From the NCBI GenBank assembly GCA_003021335.1, contig PXQL01000097.1, forward strand, positions 1-7,717: a stretch of 7,717 nucleotides of DNA. The letters run 5' to 3'. The stretch is from Halobacteriales archaeon QH_10_67_13 (GTDB lineage Archaea > Halobacteriota > Halobacteria > Halobacteriales > Haloarculaceae). This document shows, piece by piece, positions 1 through 5,735 of this stretch. A program made the position numbers and the translations under genes. The first letter of the stretch is position 1, and the number at the start of each line of letters is the position of its first letter. The notes below the pieces were generated by a model. That model saw nothing but the letters and a program-made list of their open reading frames with translations, was not told the DNA's origin and made no database searches.

Positions 1-382
1 CGCGGTCGTACTCTCCGAGTGCCTCCGCCGGCGCGAGTTTTTCCCGAACCTCCTCGGCGGCCGTCGACTCCTCGCCGCCGCTAACGACGACCGCCAGCGG
101 CTGTTCCGTGCCCTCCGAGACGCCCATCTCGAGCGCCCGGTTGATCTGGCGGCGCCCGGCTGCGTACAGCAGGATCTCTACCCCCGGGTCGCGGGCGATG
201 CCCGATCCACGAGCGCGCTCTCGCCGGGCGAGCTCGGTCGCGAGTTCGAGGTGACGCCGGTCGACGACGTACCGGGCGTCGACCGCCTGTACGACCGCGT
301 CGTGGGCCTCCCCGATCGCCGCGAGCTCGTCGAGGAAGCTATCGACACTTCGGATCGTCGCGGTCCCCTCGACCAGCTCCAT
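1..382 (-). CDS. cgi121: KEOPS complex subunit Cgi121 (C-terminus beyond window)
   Basis: The first 127 residues are visible; the 3' end runs off the left edge, and the family is usually about 150-170 aa. The protein begins [16 protein letters not shown] and contains EILLYAAGRRQINRALEMGV at residues 69-88, which I recognise as the Cgi121/TPRKB core. Family knowledge: Cgi121 sits on Bud32 in the cytosolic KEOPS complex (Kae1, Bud32, Cgi121, Pcc1), which makes t6A37 in ANN-decoding tRNAs, and it helps bind the tRNA 3' end. The ATG shares its A with the TGA stop of hel308 (TGATG), so translational coupling is likely, and an SD-like GGTGA lies 6 nt upstream inside hel308. A hel308-cgi121 gene pair is, as I recall, common in haloarchaea. 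No other KEOPS gene is in the window. Identity rests on recognition of the sequence, not on a search. Confidence 0.88.
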   Translation of the reverse strand, partial: MELVEGTATIRSVDSFLDELAAIGEAHDAVVQAVDARYVVDRRHLELATELARRERARGSGIARDPGVEILLYAAGRRQINRALEMGVSEGTEQPLAVVVSGGEESTAAEEVREKLAPAEALGEYDR

Positions 383-2655
383 CAGAAGTCACCGAGGTTC
401 GCCTGGTCCTCGTCGGCCCGGTCCCCGCCGGACTCGCCCTCGCCCCGGTCTCGGCGGGTCTCCCCGTCCGGGAACTCGTCGTCGGCGAGCGAGGCGGGCT
501 CGACACCGTCCATCGACGGGTCGTGTCGTCCGGCGTTGTCGAGGACCGTCTCTGCGGTCTTTCGCCGTCCTCGGAGCGCGCCCAGCACCCGGGCCTTCTC
601 GACCTCGCGGAGCTCAGCGGGAGTCTCGATGCCGGCCTCGTAGAGCCGCCGGGCCCGCACGCGGCCGACCCCGCGCACCTCGGCGAGCTCAAGCAGCTCC
701 TCGCGCACGCCGTGTTTGACGCGTCGGCGCGCCCGCCGGACCCCTTGACGAACGGCCGGATCGGCGCCGACCTCCGAGGCGAGCGATTCGGCCGCGCCGA
801 GCAGCCACCCGGCGGCCTCGACTTTCCCGCGGATATCGCCGGGACCGACGCCGTACCGTTCTGCGATCTCGTCCTCGTCGGTCTCGCCGGCCCAGTCTTC
901 GAGCATCCGGGCGGTCTTGAGCGCGGCCAGCCAGTCCTCGAAGGCGTCCTCGAACTCCGAGGGCGCTCGCCCGAGCAGCTCTGCCTCTCGCTCATAGGCC
1001 AGCATCGTGTACTCCTCCTCGTCGCCCGAGCGCAGGTACAGCTCGTAGAGGTCCGGCGTCCGAGCGATCAGGTGGTACAACCCCAGCGCGGTCGGCTCCG
1101 CGGCGTCGTCGAGCCCGTCGATGATCTCGGCGGCGCTCATCGGGTCTAGGTACAGCCGCGAGACCGTCTGGCCCACGCTCGTCGCCCGCAGGCCGTCCTC
1201 GCGGACGAGAAAGTCGTTGGCGGCGAGGTACGCGATCACGTCGTCGGTGACCGCCTCGAGCCGGCCCCGATCCGCTGTCTGTTGGGCGTACAGCGTCCCC
1301 TCCAGAAAGTCGAGCACGCCCGCCCGCGACCGGGCGAACCCGGAGGCGACGGTCGCGAGCACGTGGGTCCGCAGGGCCGGCTCGGCCGCGAGTTTCGACC
1401 GGACCGGCTCCGGGTCCGCCCAGACGTACCGCTCGAACAGCTCGTCGAGCTCGTCGTGGCCCTGTGCGATCAGCACGGCCTCGCCGTAAGGATCCCGGCC
1501 CGGGCGGCCGGCCCGACCCATCATCTGGTGCACTTCGAGCACCGACAGCGGCTGCATCCCGCCGGCGCTGCCGTCGTAGCGCCGCCAGTCCCGGACGATC
1601 ACCCGCCGTGCCGGCGTGTTCACCCCCGCCGCGAGCGTCGGGGTCGCACAGACGACCTTGAGAAGCCGGTCCCGGAACGCCGCCTCGACCAGCGAGCGGT
1701 GCTCGCGGGCGAGCCCGGCGTGGTGGTAGGCGGCCCCGCGCTCGACGGCGTCGGCGAGCTCGTCGCTGGTGTCGGTGTTACTGACCGCGCGCAGTTCGTC
1801 GGCCACCTCGGCGAGTTCGGCCTCCGCCTCGGGGGTGAGAAACGACTCGGTGGTGCCCGCGAGCCGCCCGGCGGCGGCCTCGGCGTTGCGCCGGGAGTTG
1901 ACGAAGGTTAGCGTCGACCCGCCCTCCTCGATGGTGTCCCGGACGATCGCGGCCGTCTGGTCGTCGCTCCGTCCGACTGGGACCCGCGACTGGCTGCCGT
2001 CTTCTAAGTGCAACGCGTCGCCGTAGTGAACGCCTTTCCGGAGTTCGATCGGCCGCCAACTCGAGTCGACCAGCTCGGCGTCGAGCCAGGCGGCCAGTTC
2101 GCCGGCGTTGCCGATCGTCGCCGACAGCGCGACCACCTGTAGCGAGGGGTTGAGCGACCGGAGCTTCGCGAGTGTCACCTCAAGGGTGGGTCCGCGCTGG
2201 CCGTCGTCGACGAGGTGTATCTCGTCCGCCACCACGACCGACAGGTCGTCGAGCCAGGGGGCGTCGTTTCGCACCAGCGAGTCGACTTTTTCGCTCGTGG
2301 CGACGACGATATCCTTGCCGGCCAGCCAGCCCCCCTCAGACTCGTAGTTGCCGGTCGTGACGCCGACGTCGAGTCCGTACTCCTCGTAGGCCTCGAAGGC
2401 CTCGCGTTTCTCGCTGGCCAGGGCCCGTAGCGGGACGATGTACAGCGCGGTTCCCTCGCTCGCCTGGGACAACATTGCGAGCGTGGCGATCAGCGTCTTC
2501 CCGCTCGCGGTCGGCACCGCCGCGACGAGACTCTCGCCGTCAGTGGCCCCGCGCTCGACGGCCTCTGCCTGGGGCGGGTACAGCTCCTCAATTCCCTCGT
2601 CTCGGAGGTGCTCGGGCAGCCAGGCGGGCACGTTCGGAATCTCTCCGACGTCCAT
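382..2655 (-). CDS. hel308: ATP-dependent DNA helicase Hel308
   Basis: This is a 757-aa superfamily 2 (Ski2-like) helicase. Hel308 unwinds 3'-5' at stalled or branched replication forks and is the archaeal relative of HELQ. Visible motifs in order: Q-motif-like YPPQ (26-29), Walker A PTASGKT (48-54), motif Ia PLRALASEK (75-83), DEIH (144-147), motif III SAT (178-180), [15 protein letters not shown] (337-351) and motif [14 protein letters not shown] (377-388). The winged-helix and ratchet region follows, then a helix-hairpin-helix segment around [16 protein letters not shown] (661-676). After about residue 712 comes an acidic, probably disordered tail ending in QANLGDF, which resembles a PCNA-binding box. 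An in-frame GTG at 2709 overlaps the trpS stop, but its 18 extra residues look non-homologous and a TATA-like box fits the ATG at 2655. The gene lies 50 nt after trpS and its stop overlaps the cgi121 start. The frame is intact and of normal family length. Confidence 0.95.
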   Translation of the reverse strand: MDVGEIPNVPAWLPEHLRDEGIEELYPPQAEAVERGATDGESLVAAVPTASGKTLIATLAMLSQASEGTALYIVPLRALASEKREAFEAYEEYGLDVGVTTGNYESEGGWLAGKDIVVATSEKVDSLVRNDAPWLDDLSVVVADEIHLVDDGQRGPTLEVTLAKLRSLNPSLQVVALSATIGNAGELAAWLDAELVDSSWRPIELRKGVHYGDALHLEDGSQSRVPVGRSDDQTAAIVRDTIEEGGSTLTFVNSRRNAEAAAGRLAGTTESFLTPEAEAELAEVADELRAVSNTDTSDELADAVERGAAYHHAGLAREHRSLVEAAFRDRLLKVVCATPTLAAGVNTPARRVIVRDWRRYDGSAGGMQPLSVLEVHQMMGRAGRPGRDPYGEAVLIAQGHDELDELFERYVWADPEPVRSKLAAEPALRTHVLATVASGFARSRAGVLDFLEGTLYAQQTADRGRLEAVTDDVIAYLAANDFLVREDGLRATSVGQTVSRLYLDPMSAAEIIDGLDDAAEPTALGLYHLIARTPDLYELYLRSGDEEEYTMLAYEREAELLGRAPSEFEDAFEDWLAALKTARMLEDWAGETDEDEIAERYGVGPGDIRGKVEAAGWLLGAAESLASEVGADPAVRQGVRRARRRVKHGVREELLELAEVRGVGRVRARRLYEAGIETPAELREVEKARVLGALRGRRKTAETVLDNAGRHDPSMDGVEPASLADDEFPDGETRRDRGEGESGGDRADEDQANLGDF
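389..393 (-). promoter_or_regulatory. Shine-Dalgarno-like site for cgi121 inside hel308
   Basis: On the minus strand GGTGA ends 6 nt before the cgi121 ATG and lies within the last codons of hel308. It is complementary to the TCACC part of the archaeal 16S rRNA 3' end. It supports the ATG chosen for cgi121 and fits re-initiation or coupled translation from hel308. It is the only well-spaced SD match I found in the window; most other starts lack one. Confidence 0.5.
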
Positions 2656-2680
2656 CACGTTTTTCTGTGGCGTCCGGCGG

Positions 2681-2686
2681 CTTGAA
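2681..2686 (-). promoter_or_regulatory. TATA-like box for hel308
   Basis: In the 50-nt gap after trpS the minus strand reads TTCAAG, ending exactly 25 nt before the hel308 ATG. The cdc6 gene has the same hexamer at the same spacing. This spacing suits a leaderless transcript and suggests hel308 can be transcribed independently of trpS. The box is only moderately AT-rich, so it may be fortuitous. Confidence 0.38.
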
Positions 2687-2705
2687 CGTTCGCTTCCGGC
2701 CGGTC

Positions 2706-3887
2706 TCACCCGGGGCGCCCGAGGGCCGTCCCGTCGGGGTAGCCCGCCCGCTTGAGCGCTCCGGCACGCTCGGCCGCGGTCAGCCGGTAGGGTTCGAGTG
2801 CCGTCTCCAGTGGTCCCACCGCGGCCCGACGCTCGCGGTGGGCGGCGACGAACTCGCCGATTCGCTCGGCGGCAATCCGCTTCAGCTCGCCGCTGAGCAA
2901 CTCCCCGCTCCGGTATGCGTCGGCGAGCTCGGCGACCCGCTCGTTGTCGGGCTCGAAGAAGGCGTGTAGAAGCTGGTAGGCAACGTCGACCTCGGGGTCG
3001 CCGCCCCGCTCGCGGTGGGCGGCGACGCTCGACTGCCCGCCCGAGTAGGCGTGTTCCCGAATCTTTGTAGCGATCGTCTCGCGGTCGTCGGTCAAGAGTA
3101 GACTCGGCGCGTCGTCGGAGCTGCTCATCTTGCCCGGTCCCGCCAGCCCGGGGAGGAACTTCGAGAGCAGCGCCGCCGCCCTGGTCACCGGGTGACGTTC
3201 CTTCCCCGCAATGTCGCGGGCGACCCTGACGTGGGGATCCTGATCGATCGCGATCGGGACCAGCGTCGGCCGCGCACCGGCGACGAACTGCGGCAACAGG
3301 AGATGCGCCGCCTGCACGGCCGGGTACATCGAGAGCCCGACGTTCGGCGGCTCGCCGTAGGTGGCCTCGACGGTCGCCGGCGTCAGGTCCTCCGCGAGGG
3401 CCGCCGCGATCGGGTACACGACGTCGGCGTCGGCCGTGTCGATCACGATCCGTGTCCGGGCCGGGTCGAACCCGACCGCGAGGATGTCCCGCAGGCTCGC
3501 CCGGAGGTGGCCGTCGATCTCCGCCGGAGACTGGTCGGTGAGGTAGGCGGTCTCGTCGTCGGAAAACGGAACGTACACCGTCGCTCCGGTCTGGTCCTGG
3601 AGGTGCTTTGCCAGGTAGAACGGAACGACGTGTCCGACGTGCATCGGTCCCGACGGCCCGCGACCGGTGACGATCGCGTGGGCCCGGCCGCCGGTCGCGG
3701 CCGAGAGGAACCGATCGAGGTCCCGCTGAGCGTAGAACACCTCTCGGTGGACCAGCGGGTGGACTGGCTCCGGAAACTTCGCGCGCTGTGCGTCCGTAAC
3801 GGGGTCGGCGCCGAACCGCTCGAGGAGTCGGTCGTACTCGACCGTTCCCTCAACGGTGTAGGGCGTGACCGTCTGTTCTGGTGACAT
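2706..3887 (-). CDS. trpS: Tryptophanyl-tRNA synthetase
   Basis: This 393-aa class I aminoacyl-tRNA synthetase charges tRNA-Trp with tryptophan in the cytosol. The Rossmann-fold signatures are clear: [10 protein letters not shown] (77-86, the HIGH-type motif), [13 protein letters not shown] (106-118), the PIAIDQDPH tract (211-219) and KMSSSDD (253-259). These mark the archaeal/eukaryotic TrpRS type. The length is close to archaeal TrpRS of about 380-400 aa. Haloarchaea often carry two TrpRS paralogs, one of them longer; only this compact one is present here. The ATG at 3887 has neither an SD nor a good TATA-like box upstream, so the start is less certain than the identity, although [21 protein letters not shown] is a plausible N-terminus. 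The gene leads the trpS-hel308-cgi121 cluster and diverges from the ferredoxin gene. The family split from TyrRS rests on overall resemblance. Confidence 0.93.
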   Translation of the reverse strand: MSPEQTVTPYTVEGTVEYDRLLERFGADPVTDAQRAKFPEPVHPLVHREVFYAQRDLDRFLSAATGGRAHAIVTGRGPSGPMHVGHVVPFYLAKHLQDQTGATVYVPFSDDETAYLTDQSPAEIDGHLRASLRDILAVGFDPARTRIVIDTADADVVYPIAAALAEDLTPATVEATYGEPPNVGLSMYPAVQAAHLLLPQFVAGARPTLVPIAIDQDPHVRVARDIAGKERHPVTRAAALLSKFLPGLAGPGKMSSSDDAPSLLLTDDRETIATKIREHAYSGGQSSVAAHRERGGDPEVDVAYQLLHAFFEPDNERVAELADAYRSGELLSGELKRIAAERIGEFVAAHRERRAAVGPLETALEPYRLTAAERAGALKRAGYPDGTALGRPG

Positions 3888-4122
3888 CTGTGTGACTCGT
3901 CGATCCGGTCGGTCATCGCGCCGTGCGATCGGAGAACAGAGGGAGCGCCGCCCCGGTCCGGCGGGGTGAACGCCCCGTCAGCGCCGGCCAGCCACACTGT
4001 CCGCTCTCGAGGGTCGGCGCCAGCGCCACCATGCGACGAGAACGGGCATCACCCTCGTTGGCGACGGAATGCACTTCAGACTGTCGCCACAGACCTATGC
4101 TCGTCGGGGCCCACCCCTCTAC
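3888..4122. other. Divergent intergenic region between trpS and the ferredoxin gene
   Basis: This 235-nt stretch is as GC-rich as the genes and unusually poor in promoter-like AT tracts. I see no RNA gene. A hairpin at 3960-3979 has 7 pairs (one G-T) and a TGAACG loop, about 75 nt upstream of trpS. CAGCGCC occurs twice (3979-3985 and 4021-4027), the second inside a GGCGC/GCGCC dyad at 4016-4027. At this base composition these may be chance. Open frames crossing the region have no recognisable protein content. Confidence 0.45.
4094..4099 (+). promoter_or_regulatory. Weak TATA-like box for the ferredoxin gene
   Basis: CCTATG ends 23 nt before the ATG at 4123, and no SD precedes that ATG. The position suits a leaderless start, but the match to a TATA box is weak. 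It modestly favours 4123 over the upstream in-frame ATG at 4069. Confidence 0.22.
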
Positions 4123-4377
4123 ATGCGCATCGAGTACGACCGGTCGACGTGTATCGGCATGTTCCAGTGTGTTGTCGAGTGGGACGCCTTCGAGCGTGAC
4201 GAGACCGCCGGCAAGGCTGTCCTCGTCGATGGGGAGCTCCGCGAGGACGACGAGAGGGGGGTGTTCGTCCGCGAGGTGCCCGACGACGCCGAGCTCGACG
4301 CGAAGTTCGCCGCCCGCTCGTGTCCGGTCGACGCGATCACCGTCTACGACGACGACGGCACCCAGCTGGTCCCGTAA
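4123..4377 (+). CDS. Small single-cluster ferredoxin with Met replacing the second Cys
   Basis: This 84-aa acidic protein has the outline of a mono-cluster ferredoxin: an N-terminal cysteine motif and a C-terminal CPVDAI (67-72). The N-terminal motif is C10-x2-M13-x2-C16 (CIGMFQC), so only three of the four usual cysteines remain. Family knowledge: three-cysteine ferredoxins of this kind generally bind [3Fe-4S], and actinobacterial P450-partner ferredoxins vary at the same central position. I infer a small soluble electron carrier, probably [3Fe-4S]; the partner is unknown. The start at 4123 gives the usual ferredoxin N-terminus (MRIEYDRSTC), whereas the in-frame ATG at 4069 adds 18 residues unlike the family. 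The gene diverges from trpS and is followed 7 nt later by a 29-codon membrane-peptide ORF. No redox partner enzyme is adjacent on the same strand. Confidence 0.82.
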   Translation: MRIEYDRSTCIGMFQCVVEWDAFERDETAGKAVLVDGELREDDERGVFVREVPDDAELDAKFAARSCPVDAITVYDDDGTQLVP

Positions 4378-4384
4378 CGGCCCG

Positions 4385-4474
4385 ATGAGCGTCGCAACCG
4401 AACGCCTCGCGTGGACGGTCGGCGTCGCCGCGGCCGTCGGGCTCGCGATGCTCGTCGCTCTGTCGATCCTGTAG
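4385..4474 (+). CDS. 29-residue single-span membrane peptide
   Basis: The ORF starts with ATG 7 nt after the ferredoxin stop and ends in TAG. After an 8-residue start (MSVATERL) the whole remainder, residues 9-29, is one hydrophobic segment ending in GLAMLVALSIL, so the C-terminus would lie at the membrane surface. Of the 28 codons after the start, 25 end in G or C, as in the neighbouring genes. There is no SD, so expression would rely on coupling to the ferredoxin or on a shared transcript. I do not recognise a family. Possible roles (inference) are tethering the ferredoxin or a partner to the membrane, or an unrelated regulatory micropeptide. It could also be a chance ORF, because GC-rich, Ala/Val-rich frames can look like transmembrane segments. 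Confidence 0.5.
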   Translation: MSVATERLAWTVGVAAAVGLAMLVALSIL

Positions 4475-4479
4475 CCTCG

Positions 4480-4505
4480 CCCGGCCGCCGGTTCGAGCGG
4501 CTGGG
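4480..4505. terminator. GC-rich hairpin between convergent genes
   Basis: A stem of 9 pairs (4480-4488 with 4497-4505, one G-T) encloses an 8-nt loop, CGGTTCGA. It nearly fills the 33-nt gap between the micropeptide stop and the cdc6 stop. There is no T-run on either strand, so it is not a typical archaeal U-tract terminator. It could stabilise the 3' ends of both transcripts, or be chance in GC-rich DNA. Confidence 0.35.
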
Positions 4506-4507
4506 GG

Positions 4508-5635
4508 CTACAGGCGGTCGGTAACCGCCTCGGGGTCGTAGTTCAGCGACAGTTCCCGGGTCCGGCCCCGACCGTCGACGTCGGCGTAGCTCGCGTCGAT
4601 GATCCCCAGCTGATCGAGCTTGTTGACGATCTCGGAGTAGCGGGTGTAGCCCAGGTCGGTTCGTTCGTCGAAGGCCTCGTAGACGGCGCCGGCCCGCTCA
4701 CCGTCGTGGTCGGCGACGACGGTGACCAGCGCCCGCTCGGACTCGGACAGCTCCTGGAGCCGCCGCGAGAGGTGGACGTGTTTCGAGGTCTCGTAGGCCT
4801 CCTCGACGTCCCCGACGGCCACGGTCGTGCTCCCGCGCATCTCGGCGTTCAGTCCCGCCCGCCGGAGGAGGTCGATCCCGACGCGCAGGTCCCCGCCCTG
4901 GTCGGCGGTCAGCTCCGCGACCCGGTCGAGGACCGTCGTCTCGAGGACACCGTCGTGAAAGCCCCGCTTGGCCCGCTCCTCGAGGATGTCGGCGATCGCC
5001 GGCTCGTCGTAGGTGGCAAAGTACACGTCCTCCGGCCGGAAGACGCTCTGAACCCGCCCGTCCAGTTCCGCGATGATGTCCAGATCGGGATCCGAGGAGA
5101 CGACGATCACCCCGATCCGGGCGCCGCCCTGCTCCTCGTGGGCCCGCAGCAGCGAGTACAGCGTCTCAGAGGCCGCCGACTCGTAGAACAGGTAGTTCAC
5201 GTCGTCGAGCGCCACCACGAGCACCTCGTCGTCCTCGACGAGCGTGTCGGTCACCTGCGAGAACAGTTTCTTGAATGATACCCCCGAGGAGGGCGGCTCG
5301 TAGTCGAACACTCCCTCGAACAGCCGGGCGAACACCGCGTACCGGGTCGAGTTGACCTGGCAGTTCACCCGCACCGCCCGGACATCGCTCCGGGCCTGCA
5401 GTTCGCCGAACATAATCTGGACCGCGGTGGTCTTGCCCGTGCCCGGCGGGCCGTGGGCCATCACGTTCAGCGGCCGCGAGCCCCGCACGGCTGGCTTGAG
5501 CGCGTATTTGAGACTCTCCATCTGTGTCTCGCGGTGGAGGAAGGCCTCGGGCACGTAATCGATCTCGAAGACCCGCTCGTTCCGGAACACCGATTCGTCC
5601 CAGGAGAGCATCCCCTCGTCGGGGTCATCTGCCAT
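4508..5635 (-). CDS. cdc6: Orc1/Cdc6-type replication initiator ATPase
   Basis: This 375-aa AAA+ protein belongs to the archaeal Orc1/Cdc6 family, whose members bind origin recognition boxes and load MCM. Walker A is GPPGTGKT (62-69). Walker B reads VVALDDVNYLF (140-150), with DD instead of the DE of many initiators. The sensor-1 region is VSSDPDL (179-185) and sensor 2 is GGDLRVGIDLLRRAG (247-261). Residues from about 290 form the winged-helix domain (SRRLQELSESERALVTVVAD onward). The in-frame GTG at 5644 would add three residues; I prefer the ATG at 5635 because TTCAAG lies exactly 25 nt before it. Haloarchaea carry several orc paralogs, many not linked to an active origin. The LDDVN form resembles, as I recall, the archaeal Orc2-like branch. 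No clear origin repeats flank the gene. It diverges from the E1-alpha gene. Family assignment is firm; the paralog class is tentative. Confidence 0.92.
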   Translation of the reverse strand: MADDPDEGMLSWDESVFRNERVFEIDYVPEAFLHRETQMESLKYALKPAVRGSRPLNVMAHGPPGTGKTTAVQIMFGELQARSDVRAVRVNCQVNSTRYAVFARLFEGVFDYEPPSSGVSFKKLFSQVTDTLVEDDEVLVVALDDVNYLFYESAASETLYSLLRAHEEQGGARIGVIVVSSDPDLDIIAELDGRVQSVFRPEDVYFATYDEPAIADILEERAKRGFHDGVLETTVLDRVAELTADQGGDLRVGIDLLRRAGLNAEMRGSTTVAVGDVEEAYETSKHVHLSRRLQELSESERALVTVVADHDGERAGAVYEAFDERTDLGYTRYSEIVNKLDQLGIIDASYADVDGRGRTRELSLNYDPEAVTDRL

Positions 5636-5660
5636 TACTTTCACCGAGCCTGCCGCGGCA

Positions 5661-5667
5661 CTTGAAA
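5661..5667 (-). promoter_or_regulatory. TATA-like box for cdc6
   Basis: The minus strand reads TTTCAAG, ending 25 nt before the ATG at 5635. With no SD upstream, this fits a leaderless cdc6 mRNA and supports the ATG over the GTG at 5644, which would lie only 16 nt from the box. An inverted repeat begins 8 nt upstream of the box. Confidence 0.48.
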
Positions 5668-5674
5668 CCTGCGG

Positions 5675-5700
5675 GGCTCCCGGCCGAAAGGCGTGGAGCC
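5675..5700. repeat. Inverted repeat between the divergent cdc6 and E1-alpha promoters
   Basis: Arms GGCTCC (5675-5680) and GGAGCC (5695-5700) are perfect complements with centres 20 bp apart, about two helical turns. Inside them GCC-GAAA-GGC could form a second short stem. The dyad sits 7 nt from the cdc6 TATA-like box and 6 nt from that of E1-alpha, so a bound dimer could affect both promoters. Operator function is inference. Confidence 0.4.
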
Positions 5701-5706
5701 GGTGGG

Positions 5707-5715
5707 ATTATGATC
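5707..5715 (+). promoter_or_regulatory. TATA-like box for the E1-alpha gene
   Basis: ATTATGATC is the most AT-rich stretch in the 100-nt cdc6/E1-alpha intergenic region. Its centre lies about 25 nt before the ATG at 5736. No SD precedes that ATG, so a leaderless transcript is likely. Confidence 0.48.
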
Positions 5716-5735
5716 CCCGGGCGTCAGCACCGGGC

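Noticed and set aside
523..1911. Several long plus-strand frames opposite hel308
   Set aside because: hel308 has an intact, motif-complete frame, and the opposite frames are compositional shadows.
2656..2709. Longer hel308 starting at GTG 2709, overlapping the trpS stop (GTGA)
   Set aside because: The 18 added residues ([10 protein letters not shown]...) do not look like a helicase N-terminus, and TTCAAG 25 nt before the ATG supports the shorter form.
3192..3884. 230-codon open frame antisense to trpS
   Set aside because: It is an Arg/Val/Gly-rich shadow of the trpS coding frame.
3960..3979. Hairpin upstream of trpS as a riboswitch or attenuator
   Set aside because: Seven pairs in very GC-rich DNA are common by chance, and there is no alternative structure, leader peptide or T-run.
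4069..4122. Ferredoxin start at the upstream ATG 4069
   Set aside because: The extra residues are unlike ferredoxins; MRIEYDRSTC is the usual N-terminal strand before the first cysteine.
3923..4474. 183-codon plus-strand frame overlapping the ferredoxin
   Set aside because: It runs through the ferredoxin in another frame with Ser/Arg/Thr-rich content. Only its last 29 codons, from ATG 4385, look like a separate gene.
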